Source of the DNA: Bacillus sp. PK3_68
GTDB lineage: Bacteria; Bacillota; Bacilli; Bacillales; Domibacillaceae
Length of the DNA: 64,000 nt
Assembly (NCBI RefSeq): GCF_003600835.1
Contig: NZ_NQYC01000001.1
Location: forward strand, 1 to 64,000
Direction of reading: 5' to 3'
The notes beneath the pieces were generated by a model that ran no database searches, had not been told where the DNA came from, and was given only the letters and a program-made list of their open reading frames with translations. The position numbers and the translations under genes were made by a program. Below, one piece after another: positions 1-8,481 of the stretch (positions within the stretch are counted from its first letter, which is position 1; every line of letters starts with the position of its first letter).

Positions 1-1378
1 CGGGTGAACCAAGCGTTAAGAAAGGCTTCCCATCTTTAAAAATCATCGTCGGGGTTTTCATGCTGACCGGATATTTATTCGGCTCTACGCTATTTACTCC
101 TCCGAGTGAGGGGTCGAAATCTGTCATGTCATTGTTTAATAAGAATCCATAGCCGGGCACCATGATTCCCGAGCCAAAATTGTGTTCAAGGGAAGAGGTG
201 CAGGTAGCAATATTTCCATCTTTGTCCACAGCTACAAAGTGGGTAGTTTCTGAGCCGATCTCAAAAGCCTGCGCCATCAGGCCGCTCGGTTGTTTATTTT
301 GATCAAATTTCCATGGGTTTCCTGCCGCAACTTTATCATTGCGGAATTTAAAATTATATAACTGAAGGCGCTCATCCAGATAGTCGGGGTGAAGCAATCC
401 TTCAAGTGGAATATCGTACAGATCAGGATCAGTCATAAAGGCTAGTTTGTCAGCAGTCATCACTCGCAGCGTCTCAGCGATTAAATAATACTTCTCCCAT
501 GAACGGACGCTGTATTGGCCAATATTTAGTTTTTCTAATAGTTTAAGCATATAGAGAAGGGCAAAACCACCTCCATTTGGAGGGCTCGGCACCACGATAT
601 CAAATCCTTTATAAGCAGCCTGCAGCGGCTTAGCTACTTTTGCTTCATAATTAATCAGATCCTCTAATACTAAGCACCCGTCAAGCTTCTGAACTTCCTC
701 AGCGATGGCTTTTGCAATCGCTCCTTTATAAAAAGAATCCACACCCTCTTTTTGAAGTTCTTTAAGTGCCCGGGTTAGATCTTTGTTTATAGCTACTTCT
801 CCTTTAGTTAAAGGAACATCGTCTGGAAAAAAGAAAGCTTTGGCTTTTTTTCCGAGGCGGTTTCCGAACCTTTCAATGGCCGTTACCCATAAGTCATTCA
901 CTTCTATACCTTTTTCAGATAAATGGATAGCAGGTTCGATCACTTCTTCCCAAGTTTTGCGTCCGTAAAGGGCCAGCGCTTTATCGAATGCTTTTAAAAC
1001 ACCCGGAATCGCTACGGCTGTTCCGGGAGTAGATCGCTCCAGAAAGGGAATGACATCCTGATCTTCATTCACAAACACATTTGTTCGGGCATTCTTAGGT
1101 GCTTTCGAATGACCGTGGATAACCTTTGTTTCATGTTTTTTGGCATCATAATAGACGATAAAGCCGCTGGCGCCAAGCCCGGTATTAAAAGGTTCCGACA
1201 CAGCCAGCGCAAATTGCATGGCGGCCAGCGCATCCATTGCATTACCGCCGGATTTTAGCACATCAGCACCAATTGTAGATGCTTCCACTGTCGCACTTGC
1301 AGTCATTCCACCATCTGCCCATGCGCGCTGACCGCCGTTTTCTCGTTTTTGGTTTTTTATAATATTTTTTATATCCAT
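1..1378 (-). CDS. ggt: gamma-glutamyltransferase, partial
   Basis: Gamma-glutamyltransferase (Ntn-hydrolase family), which moves or hydrolyses the gamma-glutamyl group of glutathione and related peptides. The minus-strand frame starts with ATG at 1378-1376 after a GAGGTG ribosome binding site and stays open to the left edge, so the C-terminal part (about 459 residues are present) is missing from the window. The N-terminal family signature around GGNAMDALAA is present. The self-cleavage site with the nucleophilic threonine is visible as ETTHFVAVDKDGN (about 220-265), followed by the small-subunit start. I see no long signal peptide, so this may be a cytoplasmic YwrD-type member rather than a secreted enzyme. 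The M20 peptidase gene lies immediately upstream in the same direction (31-bp gap), suggesting a shared role in using gamma-glutamyl or glutamate-containing peptides. Confidence 0.9.
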   Translation of the reverse strand, partial: MDIKNIIKNQKRENGGQRAWADGGMTASATVEASTIGADVLKSGGNAMDALAAMQFALAVSEPFNTGLGASGFIVYYDAKKHETKVIHGHSKAPKNARTNVFVNEDQDVIPFLERSTPGTAVAIPGVLKAFDKALALYGRKTWEEVIEPAIHLSEKGIEVNDLWVTAIERFGNRLGKKAKAFFFPDDVPLTKGEVAINKDLTRALKELQKEGVDSFYKGAIAKAIAEEVQKLDGCLVLEDLINYEAKVAKPLQAAYKGFDIVVPSPPNGGGFALLYMLKLLEKLNIGQYSVRSWEKYYLIAETLRVMTADKLAFMTDPDLYDIPLEGLLHPDYLDERLQLYNFKFRNDKVAAGNPWKFDQNKQPSGLMAQAFEIGSETTHFVAVDKDGNIATCTSSLEHNFGSGIMVPGYGFLLNNDMTDFDPSLGGVNSVEPNKYPVSMKTPTMIFKDGKPFLTLGSP

Positions 1379-1409
1379 TATTTACACCTCAAATTTTTTA
1401 GTTACTTAG

Positions 1410-2546
1410 TTACTTGGATAACCGCTCAATCGTTTTTGCGAGCAAGATTGTGCGGTCTACCAGTGAATGCAAATCTGTATATTCTTCTGTTTCGCTATGT
1501 GAAAATTCACCGATAGGACCCATACCATCGATGGTCGGAATGCCTTTTGCTGCTGTAAAGGATGCATCGGATCCGCCGCCGGTGCTGACTTCGTGAATAG
1601 CAAAGCCCAGCTCTTTGCCCGTTTCTCGTATCCTATTAAAAAGCTTTTCAGATTCTTCTGTTCGCTCCATTGGAGGGCGGTCAATACCGCCGCTTAGTTC
1701 GGTACGTGTTCCATGAACGACTTCTTCACCGGCGATTTTATGAATCGATTTAGTGATGTTCATTGCCTGATCGTTATTTTTTACACGGACATCAATCTCT
1801 GCTTCCGCATATGGCGGCACCGTGTTAACGGAAGTGCCTCCTTTAATTAGGCCAACATTTACCGTCAGTCCCTGGTCATAATCATTTAACTCTTGGAGGC
1901 GGATGACCTTATAGGCAAGCTCTTCGATTGCACTAATGCCGATTTCTGGTTCTACACCCGCATGAGCACTTTTTCCTTGCACCCTCATGACGAAGTGGCC
2001 GACTCCTTTTCTTTCGGTGACTACCCCGTCATTCGGCCGCCCGCATTCAACGATGAGACTGTAATCTTTTTCTGCTGCTGCTTCTTCAATTAATGCCTTA
2101 GAGGAAATCGAGCCAATTTCTTCGTCACTGTTAAAGATGATATGAACGTTATTCACAGCAGCTGATCCGCTTTCTTTTAATGCTTTCATCGCATAGAGAA
2201 GCTGAACGTGACTTGCTTTCTCGTCATTTACACCTGGTCCGTAGGCTTTATCTCCAATAATTGAAAAAGGCCGCTTCTTCGCTTCACCTTTAGGGAATAC
2301 GGTGTCCATGTGGGAGACGATCAAAATTTTTGGTTGACTTTCCCGCTCTGCTTTAATTTCCAGGTGATTCCCTTGTTTAGTTTGTCGATGCACCTTAACA
2401 TACATGCCAATCTCTTCGAATTTATTTTTTAGCAAAGCGCTTACCTGATCCACACCTTCCTTGTCGTAAGAATTGCTGTCTGTATTGACGATGGTCTCTA
2501 ACAGATCAATCATTTCCTGTTTTTTACTGTGAAGATAATCAATCAA
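1410..2546 (-). CDS. M20 family metallopeptidase (carboxypeptidase G2-like)
   Basis: Zinc-dependent exopeptidase/deacylase of the M20 (ArgE/DapE/CPG2) family, 378 residues, the usual family length. The metal and catalytic signature is complete: SHMDTV (His79, Asp81), GPGVNDEK (bridging Asp about 108), NSDEEIGS (catalytic Glu142 and Glu143), VECG (Glu about 167) and a C-terminal SHSETEEY histidine. The dimerisation domain lies between about 180 and 290. Translation starts at TTG 2546-2544, placed about 8 nt after an AAGGAGGG site. No signal peptide, so cytoplasmic. It is probably cotranscribed with the gamma-glutamyltransferase gene downstream. CPG2-like members remove C-terminal glutamate, which fits that neighbour, but the substrate is an inference. 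Confidence 0.9.
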   Translation of the reverse strand: MIDYLHSKKQEMIDLLETIVNTDSNSYDKEGVDQVSALLKNKFEEIGMYVKVHRQTKQGNHLEIKAERESQPKILIVSHMDTVFPKGEAKKRPFSIIGDKAYGPGVNDEKASHVQLLYAMKALKESGSAAVNNVHIIFNSDEEIGSISSKALIEEAAAEKDYSLIVECGRPNDGVVTERKGVGHFVMRVQGKSAHAGVEPEIGISAIEELAYKVIRLQELNDYDQGLTVNVGLIKGGTSVNTVPPYAEAEIDVRVKNNDQAMNITKSIHKIAGEEVVHGTRTELSGGIDRPPMERTEESEKLFNRIRETGKELGFAIHEVSTGGGSDASFTAAKGIPTIDGMGPIGEFSHSETEEYTDLHSLVDRTILLAKTIERLSK

Positions 2547-2685
2547 AAGAAACCCTCCTTGTTCTTAATGTCTGTCCTTAAGTGATTCCCTGTTTTTCTG
2601 AAAGTGTAAACATGCTTTATTTTACCAACAGGCTGAGATATACTGAGTAAATTAGAAGATAAACTGCAAAAGGGAGACTCGATAG

Positions 2686-3108
2686 ATGTTCATTTCAGAG
2701 AAAGAAGTACAAGTAAGATATGCAGAGACAGATGCCATGCAAGTTGTGTACCATGGCCAGTATGTGGTATGGCTTGAGCTTGGCCGTACTCAATTAATTG
2801 AGGATTTAGGCTTTAACTATGCTGAAATGGAGAAAGAAGGGTATGTAGCTCCGGTGCTTGATATACAGCTTTCTTACAAAAAGCCGTTTCGTTATGGGGA
2901 TACAGCCTGGGTTTACTCTTGGATTGAAGAATATACGGGTGTCCGTACTGTGTATGGTTATGAAATTAAAAATAAAGAAGGAGAAGTATGTTTGACGGGG
3001 ACAACTTCTCATGCGGTCGTAAAAAAAGATACATTCCGTCCGGTGTCACTGAAGCGGGTGTTTCCAGACTGGCATAAAGTATACGAAGAAAATAAGAAGC
3101 AGGCATAG
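2686..3108 (+). CDS. yneP: acyl-CoA thioesterase, YbgC/FadM-type (YneP)
   Basis: Hotdog-fold thioesterase of the 4HBT/YbgC family, 140 residues. The active-site region RYAETDAMQVVYHGQY (catalytic Asp16 and the VYHGQY helix) is intact, followed by the conserved PVLDIQLSYKKP strand. It is expected to hydrolyse cytoplasmic acyl-CoA thioesters; the in vivo substrate is unknown. ATG 2686 follows AGGGAG. The gene sits 17 bp upstream of the yneQ homologue, matching the B. subtilis order yneP-yneQ, which supports orthology. Confidence 0.88.
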   Translation: MFISEKEVQVRYAETDAMQVVYHGQYVVWLELGRTQLIEDLGFNYAEMEKEGYVAPVLDIQLSYKKPFRYGDTAWVYSWIEEYTGVRTVYGYEIKNKEGEVCLTGTTSHAVVKKDTFRPVSLKRVFPDWHKVYEENKKQA

Positions 3109-3125
3109 AAAGATAGGAGAAGGAA

Positions 3126-3428
3126 ATGGCATTCGGCATACATAAACAGGAGCTGGCAGAGTGGAAGCGGCAAATCGACAATGGAAATATTGCTTTTTTA
3201 ACCCATTATTGGCTGGATGAAAGATTTCCCCATTGTCGTACCGTCACAAAAGTAGGGTGCAAGGATTTAGAAACGCTCGCCCGCTGGGGAAGAAAGTACG
3301 GCTTAAAAAAAGAGTGGATTGACAAAAGAAAAGATGGCTATTCACACTTTGATCTGCTTGGAGACCGGCAAAAAGAGATCTTAGAAAGAGAAGGGCTGCA
3401 AAGCCATATTGAAAAGTTTCAATTATAA
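3126..3428 (+). CDS. yneQ: conserved hypothetical protein YneQ
   Basis: Small 100-residue cytoplasmic protein, recognised mainly from its position between the yneP and yneR homologues and from a matching length. It is rich in charged and aromatic residues (HYWLDERFPHCRT, LARWGRKYGLKKEWID), with no membrane segment and one pair of Cys residues. ATG 3126 is preceded by AGGAGAAGG. It is likely cotranscribed with yneP and followed by a strong bidirectional terminator. No function is known to me. Confidence 0.8.
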   Translation: MAFGIHKQELAEWKRQIDNGNIAFLTHYWLDERFPHCRTVTKVGCKDLETLARWGRKYGLKKEWIDKRKDGYSHFDLLGDRQKEILEREGLQSHIEKFQL

Positions 3429-3470
3429 AAAGCGAAAAGGCGCAGCATGCGGCCTTTTCGCTCTTTAAGA
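3427..3470. terminator. bidirectional Rho-independent terminator between yneQ and yneR
   Basis: An 11-bp perfect stem (AGCGAAAAGGC at 3431-3441 pairing with 3452-3462) is flanked by an A-run on the left and T-rich sequence on the right. It can therefore end transcripts from both convergent genes. Confidence 0.85.
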
Positions 3471-3761
3471 GGGCTTTACATAATCGTATTTTGGCTCGTC
3501 CAGTTTTTCATTATAGTTCACTTGCAGGTCGTGACCATCAAAAAACCATAAATCCTTTTGTTCTATAAAATAAATGACGCCATCTATTTCGGTTTTTGCT
3601 CCGATTTCCACAGGCTCATCTTTGGTGACACCGAGTGAAAAACCTTGATGAAGGGGGCTGGAGCCTCCATAACGGACGAAAAAGCGGACATAGTCACCTT
3701 GACTTACTTCCATTTCGTTTTCAAACCATGAGCGTGCCTTTGCCTCTACTTGAATATGCAT
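3465..3761 (-). CDS. yneR: HesB/IscA-like protein YneR (no cysteines)
   Basis: Protein of 98 residues with the HesB-like/IscA-type fold, typical of the YneR branch (motifs RFFVRYGGSSPLHQGFSLGV and IDGVIYFIEQKDLWFFDG). The entire protein contains no cysteine, so it cannot be an Fe-S scaffold in the manner of IscA/SufA; this is usual for the YneR branch. ATG 3761-3759 follows a GAGGTG site. It stands alone, convergent with yneQ and sharing its terminator. The role is unknown. Confidence 0.85.
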   Translation of the reverse strand: MHIQVEAKARSWFENEMEVSQGDYVRFFVRYGGSSPLHQGFSLGVTKDEPVEIGAKTEIDGVIYFIEQKDLWFFDGHDLQVNYNEKLDEPKYDYVKPS

Positions 3762-3876
3762 ATCTTATTCACCTCTACTTTTTCTAAGTGTATCACGGAT
3801 GCAGAAAATAATGAAAACAGATGCCTGCCTGTTTTAAAAGAAAGGCAAATCCACTTAATGACAAGAGGTGAAAAAA

Positions 3877-4368
3877 ATGATTTTGGTAAGTTCTTGCTTA
3901 GCGGGCTTTGAAGTAAGATATAACGGTTCACACAGTTTACACAGCAAGATAAGAGAGTTGGTGGAAAGCCAGAAAGCGATCGCTGTATGTCCAGAATTGC
4001 TTGGCGGTTTCTCCACGCCGAGAGAACCAGCAGAAATCGTAGGCGGCGATGGGGAAGCTGTCCTTGATGGCCAGGCGAAAGTAGTGGAAAAGTCCGGAAG
4101 GGACGTCACAGTGCTTTATATAAAAGGTGCTTATGACACCCTTAAAAAAGCTCAAGAAATAAAAGCAACGGCTGTTATTTTAAAAGAATACAGCCCTTCA
4201 TGCGGAAGCGCGATGATTTATAACGGGGAATTTAGAGATAAAAAGATAGCCGGCAACGGCGTAACCGCAGCTTTGCTTCACAGGCATGGCTTTAAAGTGA
4301 TCTCCGAGGAAAACCTGTCAAAACTTTTAGATGAAATAGAGGGGGATGCTTTCACGAGTATCGATTAA
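3877..4368 (+). CDS. DUF523 protein, TudS-like (2-thiouracil desulfidase family)
   Basis: DUF523/YbbK-family protein of about 163 residues. Three conserved cysteines are present, in SSCLAG (Cys7), AVCPELLGG (Cys38) and YSPSCGS (Cys109). In the characterised member TudS these ligate a [4Fe-4S] cluster used for desulfuration of 2-thiouracil. I chose ATG 3877 because AAGAGGTG lies 6 nt upstream; the in-frame GTG at 3868 is part of that ribosome binding site. A DUF523 gene is not part of the B. subtilis yne cluster, so it is an insertion relative to that order. Assignment to the family is firm; the substrate is inferred. Confidence 0.85.
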   Translation: MILVSSCLAGFEVRYNGSHSLHSKIRELVESQKAIAVCPELLGGFSTPREPAEIVGGDGEAVLDGQAKVVEKSGRDVTVLYIKGAYDTLKKAQEIKATAVILKEYSPSCGSAMIYNGEFRDKKIAGNGVTAALLHRHGFKVISEENLSKLLDEIEGDAFTSID

Positions 4369-4426
4369 AATCATTCCTTCCATATAAATGGAGATTAGCA
4401 GGTTGTAGATGATGAATAATAAAAAA

Positions 4427-4484
4427 GAAAAAGCAGCGCTCGTGCGGGCAACTGTTTATTGCCGCAACTTGCGCTGCTTTTGTC
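4427..4484. terminator. bidirectional terminator between the DUF523 gene and plsY
   Basis: The stem AAAAGCAGCGC (4429-4439) pairs with 4471-4481, with further pairing inside the loop (GCGGCAA-type arms). An A-run precedes it and a T-run follows, so it can serve the convergent genes on both sides. Confidence 0.75.
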
Positions 4485-4535
4485 TGCATCCTACCCCTGA
4501 CTGTAAAAGCAGAACGATTAAGAGAATGACAATGA

Positions 4536-5117
4536 TTACATCCACTTAATTTTGGGCTCGGTCTTATTTTTAATCCGCGAGATGTTGGCGCGATGGCGAT
4601 AAATAACAAAAAAGGCTAACATACCGACAACGATAATGAGCGGCGGATTTTGAAGAATAATCGCATAGGTTAAAGCAACGATAGCAACAATAATCGATGA
4701 TAAGGATACATACTTCGTTAGATAGAGTGAAATAAAAAAGCTAAGCAGGATAACAAGAAACATGACCGGTTCGACGCCTAGCAGGACGCCGCCTGACGTT
4801 GCGACTGCTTTTCCCCCTCTAAAGTTAGCGAATACAGGGAACATGTGCCCGATTACTGCTATCACACCGGGGATAAGCGGATTCAGGCCTGGATCAAGCC
4901 AGAGTGGAAGCATAGTCGCCGCTGTCCCTTTTAAAATATCAGCAAGCGTCACCACAATTCCCGCCTTTACACCCAGTGTACGAAACGAGTTGGTTGCACC
5001 GAGGTTGCCGCTTCCGTGTTCACGAATGTCAATGCCAAAAAAGCATTTGCCGATAATTAAGCCGGAAGGAATCGATCCAAGTAAATAAGCTAGTAAAATA
5101 ATAAGTCCAGTAATCAT
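4536..5117 (-). CDS. plsY: acyl-phosphate:glycerol-3-phosphate acyltransferase PlsY
   Basis: Integral membrane enzyme that transfers acyl groups from acyl-phosphate to glycerol-3-phosphate, the first acylation step in phospholipid synthesis. It has 193 residues and about five membrane segments. All three signature loops are visible: [11 protein letters not shown] (about 13-23), [15 protein letters not shown] (about 36-50) and [10 protein letters not shown] (about 100-110). ATG 5117-5115 follows AAAGGAGT. It occupies the position of B. subtilis plsY (yneS), upstream of and divergent from the permease inserted here. The C-terminus ends normally at KWM. Confidence 0.95.
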   Translation of the reverse strand: MITGLIILLAYLLGSIPSGLIIGKCFFGIDIREHGSGNLGATNSFRTLGVKAGIVVTLADILKGTAATMLPLWLDPGLNPLIPGVIAVIGHMFPVFANFRGGKAVATSGGVLLGVEPVMFLVILLSFFISLYLTKYVSLSSIIVAIVALTYAIILQNPPLIIVVGMLAFFVIYRHRANISRIKNKTEPKIKWM

Positions 5118-5294
5118 AAACTTACTCCTTTAATCTTGTCCTTTACAATAGAATGTATGAAAGTTTTTACATGCTGATTCTTATTTTAACATGCATAGAA
5201 TAAGAAGAGGAGATTTTTCCGTTGCCTGATTGAAAAAATTAGCGTACGCTGAGTAAACGGAAAGATTTAACTTCAGAAAGAAACAGGTGAAAAT

Positions 5295-6593
5295 ATGGGA
5301 TTGTTTTTTAGTGCTGTTCAATGGCTGTTTTTTATGCTGGCGAGTTCACTTGTAGCTCCAATTGCTATTGCTGGTTTATTTCATCTCTCTCCGGCAGATA
5401 CAGCGGAATTTGTACAGAGGACGATGTTTGTGCTCGGGCTTTCCGGAATGATCCAAGCCTTAATTGGACATCGGCTGCCTATTAATGAAGGGCCGGCCGG
5501 ACTATGGTGGGGAGTCTTTGCGATTTACGCCGGTTTTGCAGGCACAATCTATTCTTCAACGGAGCAGGCTCTGCAAAGCCTTGAAGGGGGAATGATCGTT
5601 TCAGGTATCATTTTTATTTTTCTGGCCGCTTTTGGTTTGCTCGAAAAAATGGCTAAATTATTCACCCCGACAGTAACATTTATCTATTTATTGCTGCTTA
5701 TTTTACAGCTGAGCGGTTCATTTTTGAAAGGAATGCTTGGCTTGCCGAATGAAACGGAGAGCGTTCGCCCGCTTGTGATGGCAGGGAGTGCCGTCACCTT
5801 GATAGCGGCCTTTTATTTTTCTGCGCACCGCATTCAATGGGTGCGACAGTATTCGGTTATTATCTCACTTGGTTTCGGCTGGCTGCTATTCTTTCTTATT
5901 GGCGAGGCACCCTTCCATTCTGCTTCAGGAAAAGAACTGTTCCATCTACCGGGCTTGTTTGTTTTTGGCCCGCCGCTATTCGATTCAGGCACAATCGTCA
6001 CAGCTGCTTTTATTACACTTTTGTTAACAGCTAATATGATTGCTTCGATTAGAGTAATGGAAGAAGTCATTATGCACTTAGATGGTTCAAGTGAAAAAGG
6101 TAGTTATCGCAGTGCTGGCGTGGCGGCTGGTATCAACCAAATGCTCGGAGGAGGCTTTTCAGCCATTGGTTCGGTTCCTATTTCAGGAGCAGCGGGGTTT
6201 GTAGCCCAGACAGGCAATGCTTCCATTCGGCCGTTTTTCATCGGTTCACTGCTCGTTGTGGGAATGAGCGTGTTTCCACCTGTCATGAATGTGCTTGCTT
6301 CCTTGCCAGCTCCAGTTGGATATGCGGTCACATTCGTAATTTTCTCTCGCATGGCTGGTTTTGCTTTTGCTGAAATGGATAAAGAAAAAAATAAAGAACG
6401 AGCCCGCCTTGTTGCCGGTGTCTCTTTATTAGCAGGAGTAGGTGTCATGTTTGTCCCTGCGGCTGCCTTTACTAATTTTCCTGCGGCGGCTGCTTCTATT
6501 TTAAATAATGGGCTGATCTTTGGAACAATTATTGCTATTTGTGTAGAGCAGTTTCTATTAGTGACGGCTAGAAAGAAAACGCTCGGCAGTTAA
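5295..6593 (+). CDS. NCS2-family purine/pyrimidine permease
   Basis: Polytopic membrane transporter of 432 residues with about 12-13 hydrophobic segments, resembling the uracil/xanthine permease (NCS2) family. Family-like sequence includes a glycine-rich INEGPAGLWWG stretch (about 62-72) and GGGFSAIGSVPISGAAGFVAQTG (about 284-306), equivalent to the GX substrate loop of NCS2 proteins. ATG 5295 follows AGGTG. It is a single gene with its own terminator and no purine or pyrimidine catabolic gene beside it, so the nucleobase cannot be assigned. It is absent from the B. subtilis yne-par interval. Confidence 0.8.
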   Translation: MGLFFSAVQWLFFMLASSLVAPIAIAGLFHLSPADTAEFVQRTMFVLGLSGMIQALIGHRLPINEGPAGLWWGVFAIYAGFAGTIYSSTEQALQSLEGGMIVSGIIFIFLAAFGLLEKMAKLFTPTVTFIYLLLLILQLSGSFLKGMLGLPNETESVRPLVMAGSAVTLIAAFYFSAHRIQWVRQYSVIISLGFGWLLFFLIGEAPFHSASGKELFHLPGLFVFGPPLFDSGTIVTAAFITLLLTANMIASIRVMEEVIMHLDGSSEKGSYRSAGVAAGINQMLGGGFSAIGSVPISGAAGFVAQTGNASIRPFFIGSLLVVGMSVFPPVMNVLASLPAPVGYAVTFVIFSRMAGFAFAEMDKEKNKERARLVAGVSLLAGVGVMFVPAAAFTNFPAAAASILNNGLIFGTIIAICVEQFLLVTARKKTLGS

Positions 6594-6636
6594 GGATTTT
6601 TAATCGTTTAAACGTCGGTTAGTGTAAGAAATAACG

Positions 6637-6677
6637 AAAAAACGCTTTGGAAGCTGCTGCTATCCAAAGCGTTTTTT
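6637..6677 (+). terminator. Rho-independent terminator after the NCS2 permease gene
   Basis: Near-perfect 14-15 bp stem (AAAAAACGCTTTGGA at 6637-6651 against 6663-6677) whose right arm ends in a T-run. The A-run on the left makes it potentially bidirectional, so it may also serve the decayed gene on the minus strand. Confidence 0.85.
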
Positions 6678-6706
6678 CATTGATTGTTCAGTTTAATTTC
6701 TTCTAT

Positions 6707-7046
6707 TCAGGCAAATTTGGCGTCAAAGACGTTAACAGCTGCTTCAGCCGCTTGAACATCGTGTGGAACCGTACTACCCCTGACTCCGACGGCTCCTACT
6801 ACTTTTCCCCCACTAATAAGGGGGAATCCTACCGCCAAAAACGACAAGGCGACCATTATTAGTTGTATTCAAGCCGTACAATTCGGCAGCTGGGACGGTA
6901 GCTTCAGCTAAATTTGCGGAAGGCATCTTTAAAGCGACAGAAGTCCAAGCCTTATTTTGGGCAATGTCAATGCTCGCCAACCAGGCATCTTCCATCCGAT
7001 GAACAGCAATCATCTCTTTTGCTGCATTTAATGTAATTTTGTTCAT
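6707..7046 (-). pseudogene. GlcG/HbpS-like (DUF336) protein, frameshifted and internally deleted
   Basis: Remnant of a GlcG/HbpS-family (DUF336) gene. Reading from ATG 7046 the product matches the family start (MNKITLNAAKEMI) but then jumps directly to AVHRMEDAWLASIDIAQNKAWT. About 24 residues that normally lie between these blocks (the IPMVIAVVD region) are missing, an in-frame deletion near 7005. A further frameshift occurs at a five-base G run (6820-6824; C run on the coding strand). Removing one base restores the family C-terminus (IPLISGGKVVGAVGV and so on) to a TGA at 6709-6707. The gene therefore carries two independent lesions. The neighbouring divergent regulator is also broken, which argues for joint decay. 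Confidence 0.8.
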
Positions 7047-7328
7047 ATGAATGAACCTCCTTGTTTTTGATAATCCTGTAGAAAAACACTTATGAAAACT
7101 TCCAGGAAGCTTGGCACTAATAAGTGCAGACGTTTTGCCCGTTGTCCACAGAAGTTGATTGATTCAATTAGGTCAGATGTGCTGCTTAGGACAGGATAGT
7201 TAGTGATGGTTGTGTCTGACTGAAATTTATTCTAAAAGATGCTTTTGTCTTATGGAAGAACGCACTTTTTTGTGAGATGGTTACTAAAAGGATACTTTTT
7301 TTAGAAATACAGGGAGTGGGAACAGCAA

Positions 7329-7688
7329 ATGAACGATTTACGGTCAGAGATATAAAAAAAGATAGAAAATGGTCAGTTTAATTGTGAAAAAGATTTGACT
7401 TTATCTCTTATCAGCGGCAAATATAAGATTACCATTGTTTATTATTTAGGGACTGATGGCACTTTGCAGTTCAGTGAAATTAAACAGCTGTTTCCAAGAA
7501 TCACACATAAGGTGTTAACTACACAGATTAGAGAGTTAGAGGAAGGTGGCATTGTCCATCGGAGGGTGTTCCCTGAAGTTCCTCCAAGAGTGGAATATTC
7601 ATTAACAGAGTTAGGCTAAAGTTTAATGCCTATTGTTTTGATGATGTATGAATGGGGAAAACAAAACATTAAACTTTTTGCTAGATAA
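7329..7688 (+). pseudogene. HxlR-family transcriptional regulator with two in-frame stop codons
   Basis: Winged-helix regulator of the HxlR family (DUF24). One continuous frame runs from ATG 7329 to TAA 7686 and reads through the family landmarks: FNCEKDLTL, ISGKYKITIVYYL (helix-turn-helix), LTTQIRELEEGGIVHR, EVPPRVEYSLTELG and SLMPIVLMMYEWG. It is interrupted twice by TAA, at 7353-7355 (codon 9) and at 7617-7619 (in family members usually a Glu/Lys/Arg codon before SLMPI). No frameshift is needed, so these are point nonsense mutations. The middle segment could still be made from TTG 7395 but would lack the N-terminal Cys region and dimerisation helix. It probably once controlled the adjacent divergent GlcG-like gene. 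Confidence 0.8.
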
Positions 7689-7844
7689 GTACCATCCAAG
7701 TGGAGCTGATGGATCGATTGGCAGTATGAAATGTAAAAGATCCTTCTTTAAGAGAATGCGGTGGTCGCTTGAAGGGAATAAAAGTAATAGAAGGAGAATG
7801 GCTAAAAGAAGCCGAATTATTGAGTGCAAGGAGGAGAGTTAGTT

Positions 7845-8255
7845 ATGATTACTAATCCAACGAGAGAAGAAATGGGACAGCTGCTAAAAAAGGCAAAGAC
7901 TATTGCTGTCATCGGCTTAAGTGATAATCCAAACCGAACAAGCTATATGGTTTCTGAAGCGATGCAGCAAGCTGGATATAAAATTATTCCAGTAAACCCT
8001 ACTGTTGATGAAGTTCTGGGAGAAAAAGCGGTGGCTTCCTTAAAAGATATTAAGGAGCCTGTTGATATTGTAAATGTATTTCGCCGATCAGAGTTTTTAC
8101 CGGAGATTGCCAAAGAATTCGTTGAGATAGATTGTGAGATTTTTTGGGCACAGCTTGGTGTAGCTAATGAAGAAGCGTATGAGTTTTTAAAAGAAAAAGG
8201 CAAGACCGTCATTATGGATAGATGCATAAAGGTGGAACATGCCCTCACTAAATAA
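7845..8255 (+). CDS. yneT: CoA-binding Rossmann protein YneT
   Basis: Small CoA-binding-domain protein of 136 residues. It has the nucleotide-binding turn AVIGLSDNPNRTSYMV (about 20-35), a second strand IIPVNPTVDEVLG and the conserved VDIVNVFRRSE and FWAQLGVANEEA blocks of the family. ATG 7845 is chosen because AGGAGGAGAG lies 7-10 nt upstream; the frame is open from 7824 but without a suitable site. Location directly before parE-parC matches B. subtilis yneT. The ligand and function are unproven; the family is presumed to bind acyl-CoA. Confidence 0.88.
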   Translation: MITNPTREEMGQLLKKAKTIAVIGLSDNPNRTSYMVSEAMQQAGYKIIPVNPTVDEVLGEKAVASLKDIKEPVDIVNVFRRSEFLPEIAKEFVEIDCEIFWAQLGVANEEAYEFLKEKGKTVIMDRCIKVEHALTK

Positions 8256-8268
8256 GCGGGCAACTAAG

Positions 8269-8298
8269 AAACAAGCGGTCCATTTCCGCTTGTTTTTT
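8269..8298 (+). terminator. Rho-independent terminator after yneT
   Basis: The 10-bp stem AAACAAGCGG (8269-8278) pairs with CCGCTTGTTT (8286-8295) and is followed by TTT. It separates yneT from parEC. Confidence 0.85.
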
Positions 8299-8422
8299 AC
8301 TGTTATCTATTTGCATAAATTGCATGTTGACCATACAATAAGGCAGAGGAAAATGCAGAACGGAACAGTACAATTGTAAACTTCCGGCATAATGGGAAGG
8401 TGAAGCATTGGAATTTTTATGA

Positions 8423-8428
8423 TATAAT
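8423..8428 (+). promoter_or_regulatory. candidate -10 element of the parEC promoter
   Basis: A perfect TATAAT lies 54 bp before the parE start codon and downstream of the yneT terminator. The expected -35 position near 8400 has no good match to TTGACA, so only the -10 is supported. Confidence 0.4.
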
Positions 8429-8481
8429 AAAGTGTACGAACGTTTGTTTGTTTCTCTAGGAAGTCTGAAAGGGGAATTTTT

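Noticed and set aside
4456-4545. 29-residue hydrophobic peptide frame (GTG start) overlapping the end of plsY on the minus strand
   Set aside because: No ribosome binding site, and its end overlaps the terminator arms. Possible but not supported.
7353-7619. TAA recoding in the HxlR gene
   Set aside because: All other genes in the window use TAA as stop. Two nonsense mutations explain the pattern without recoding.
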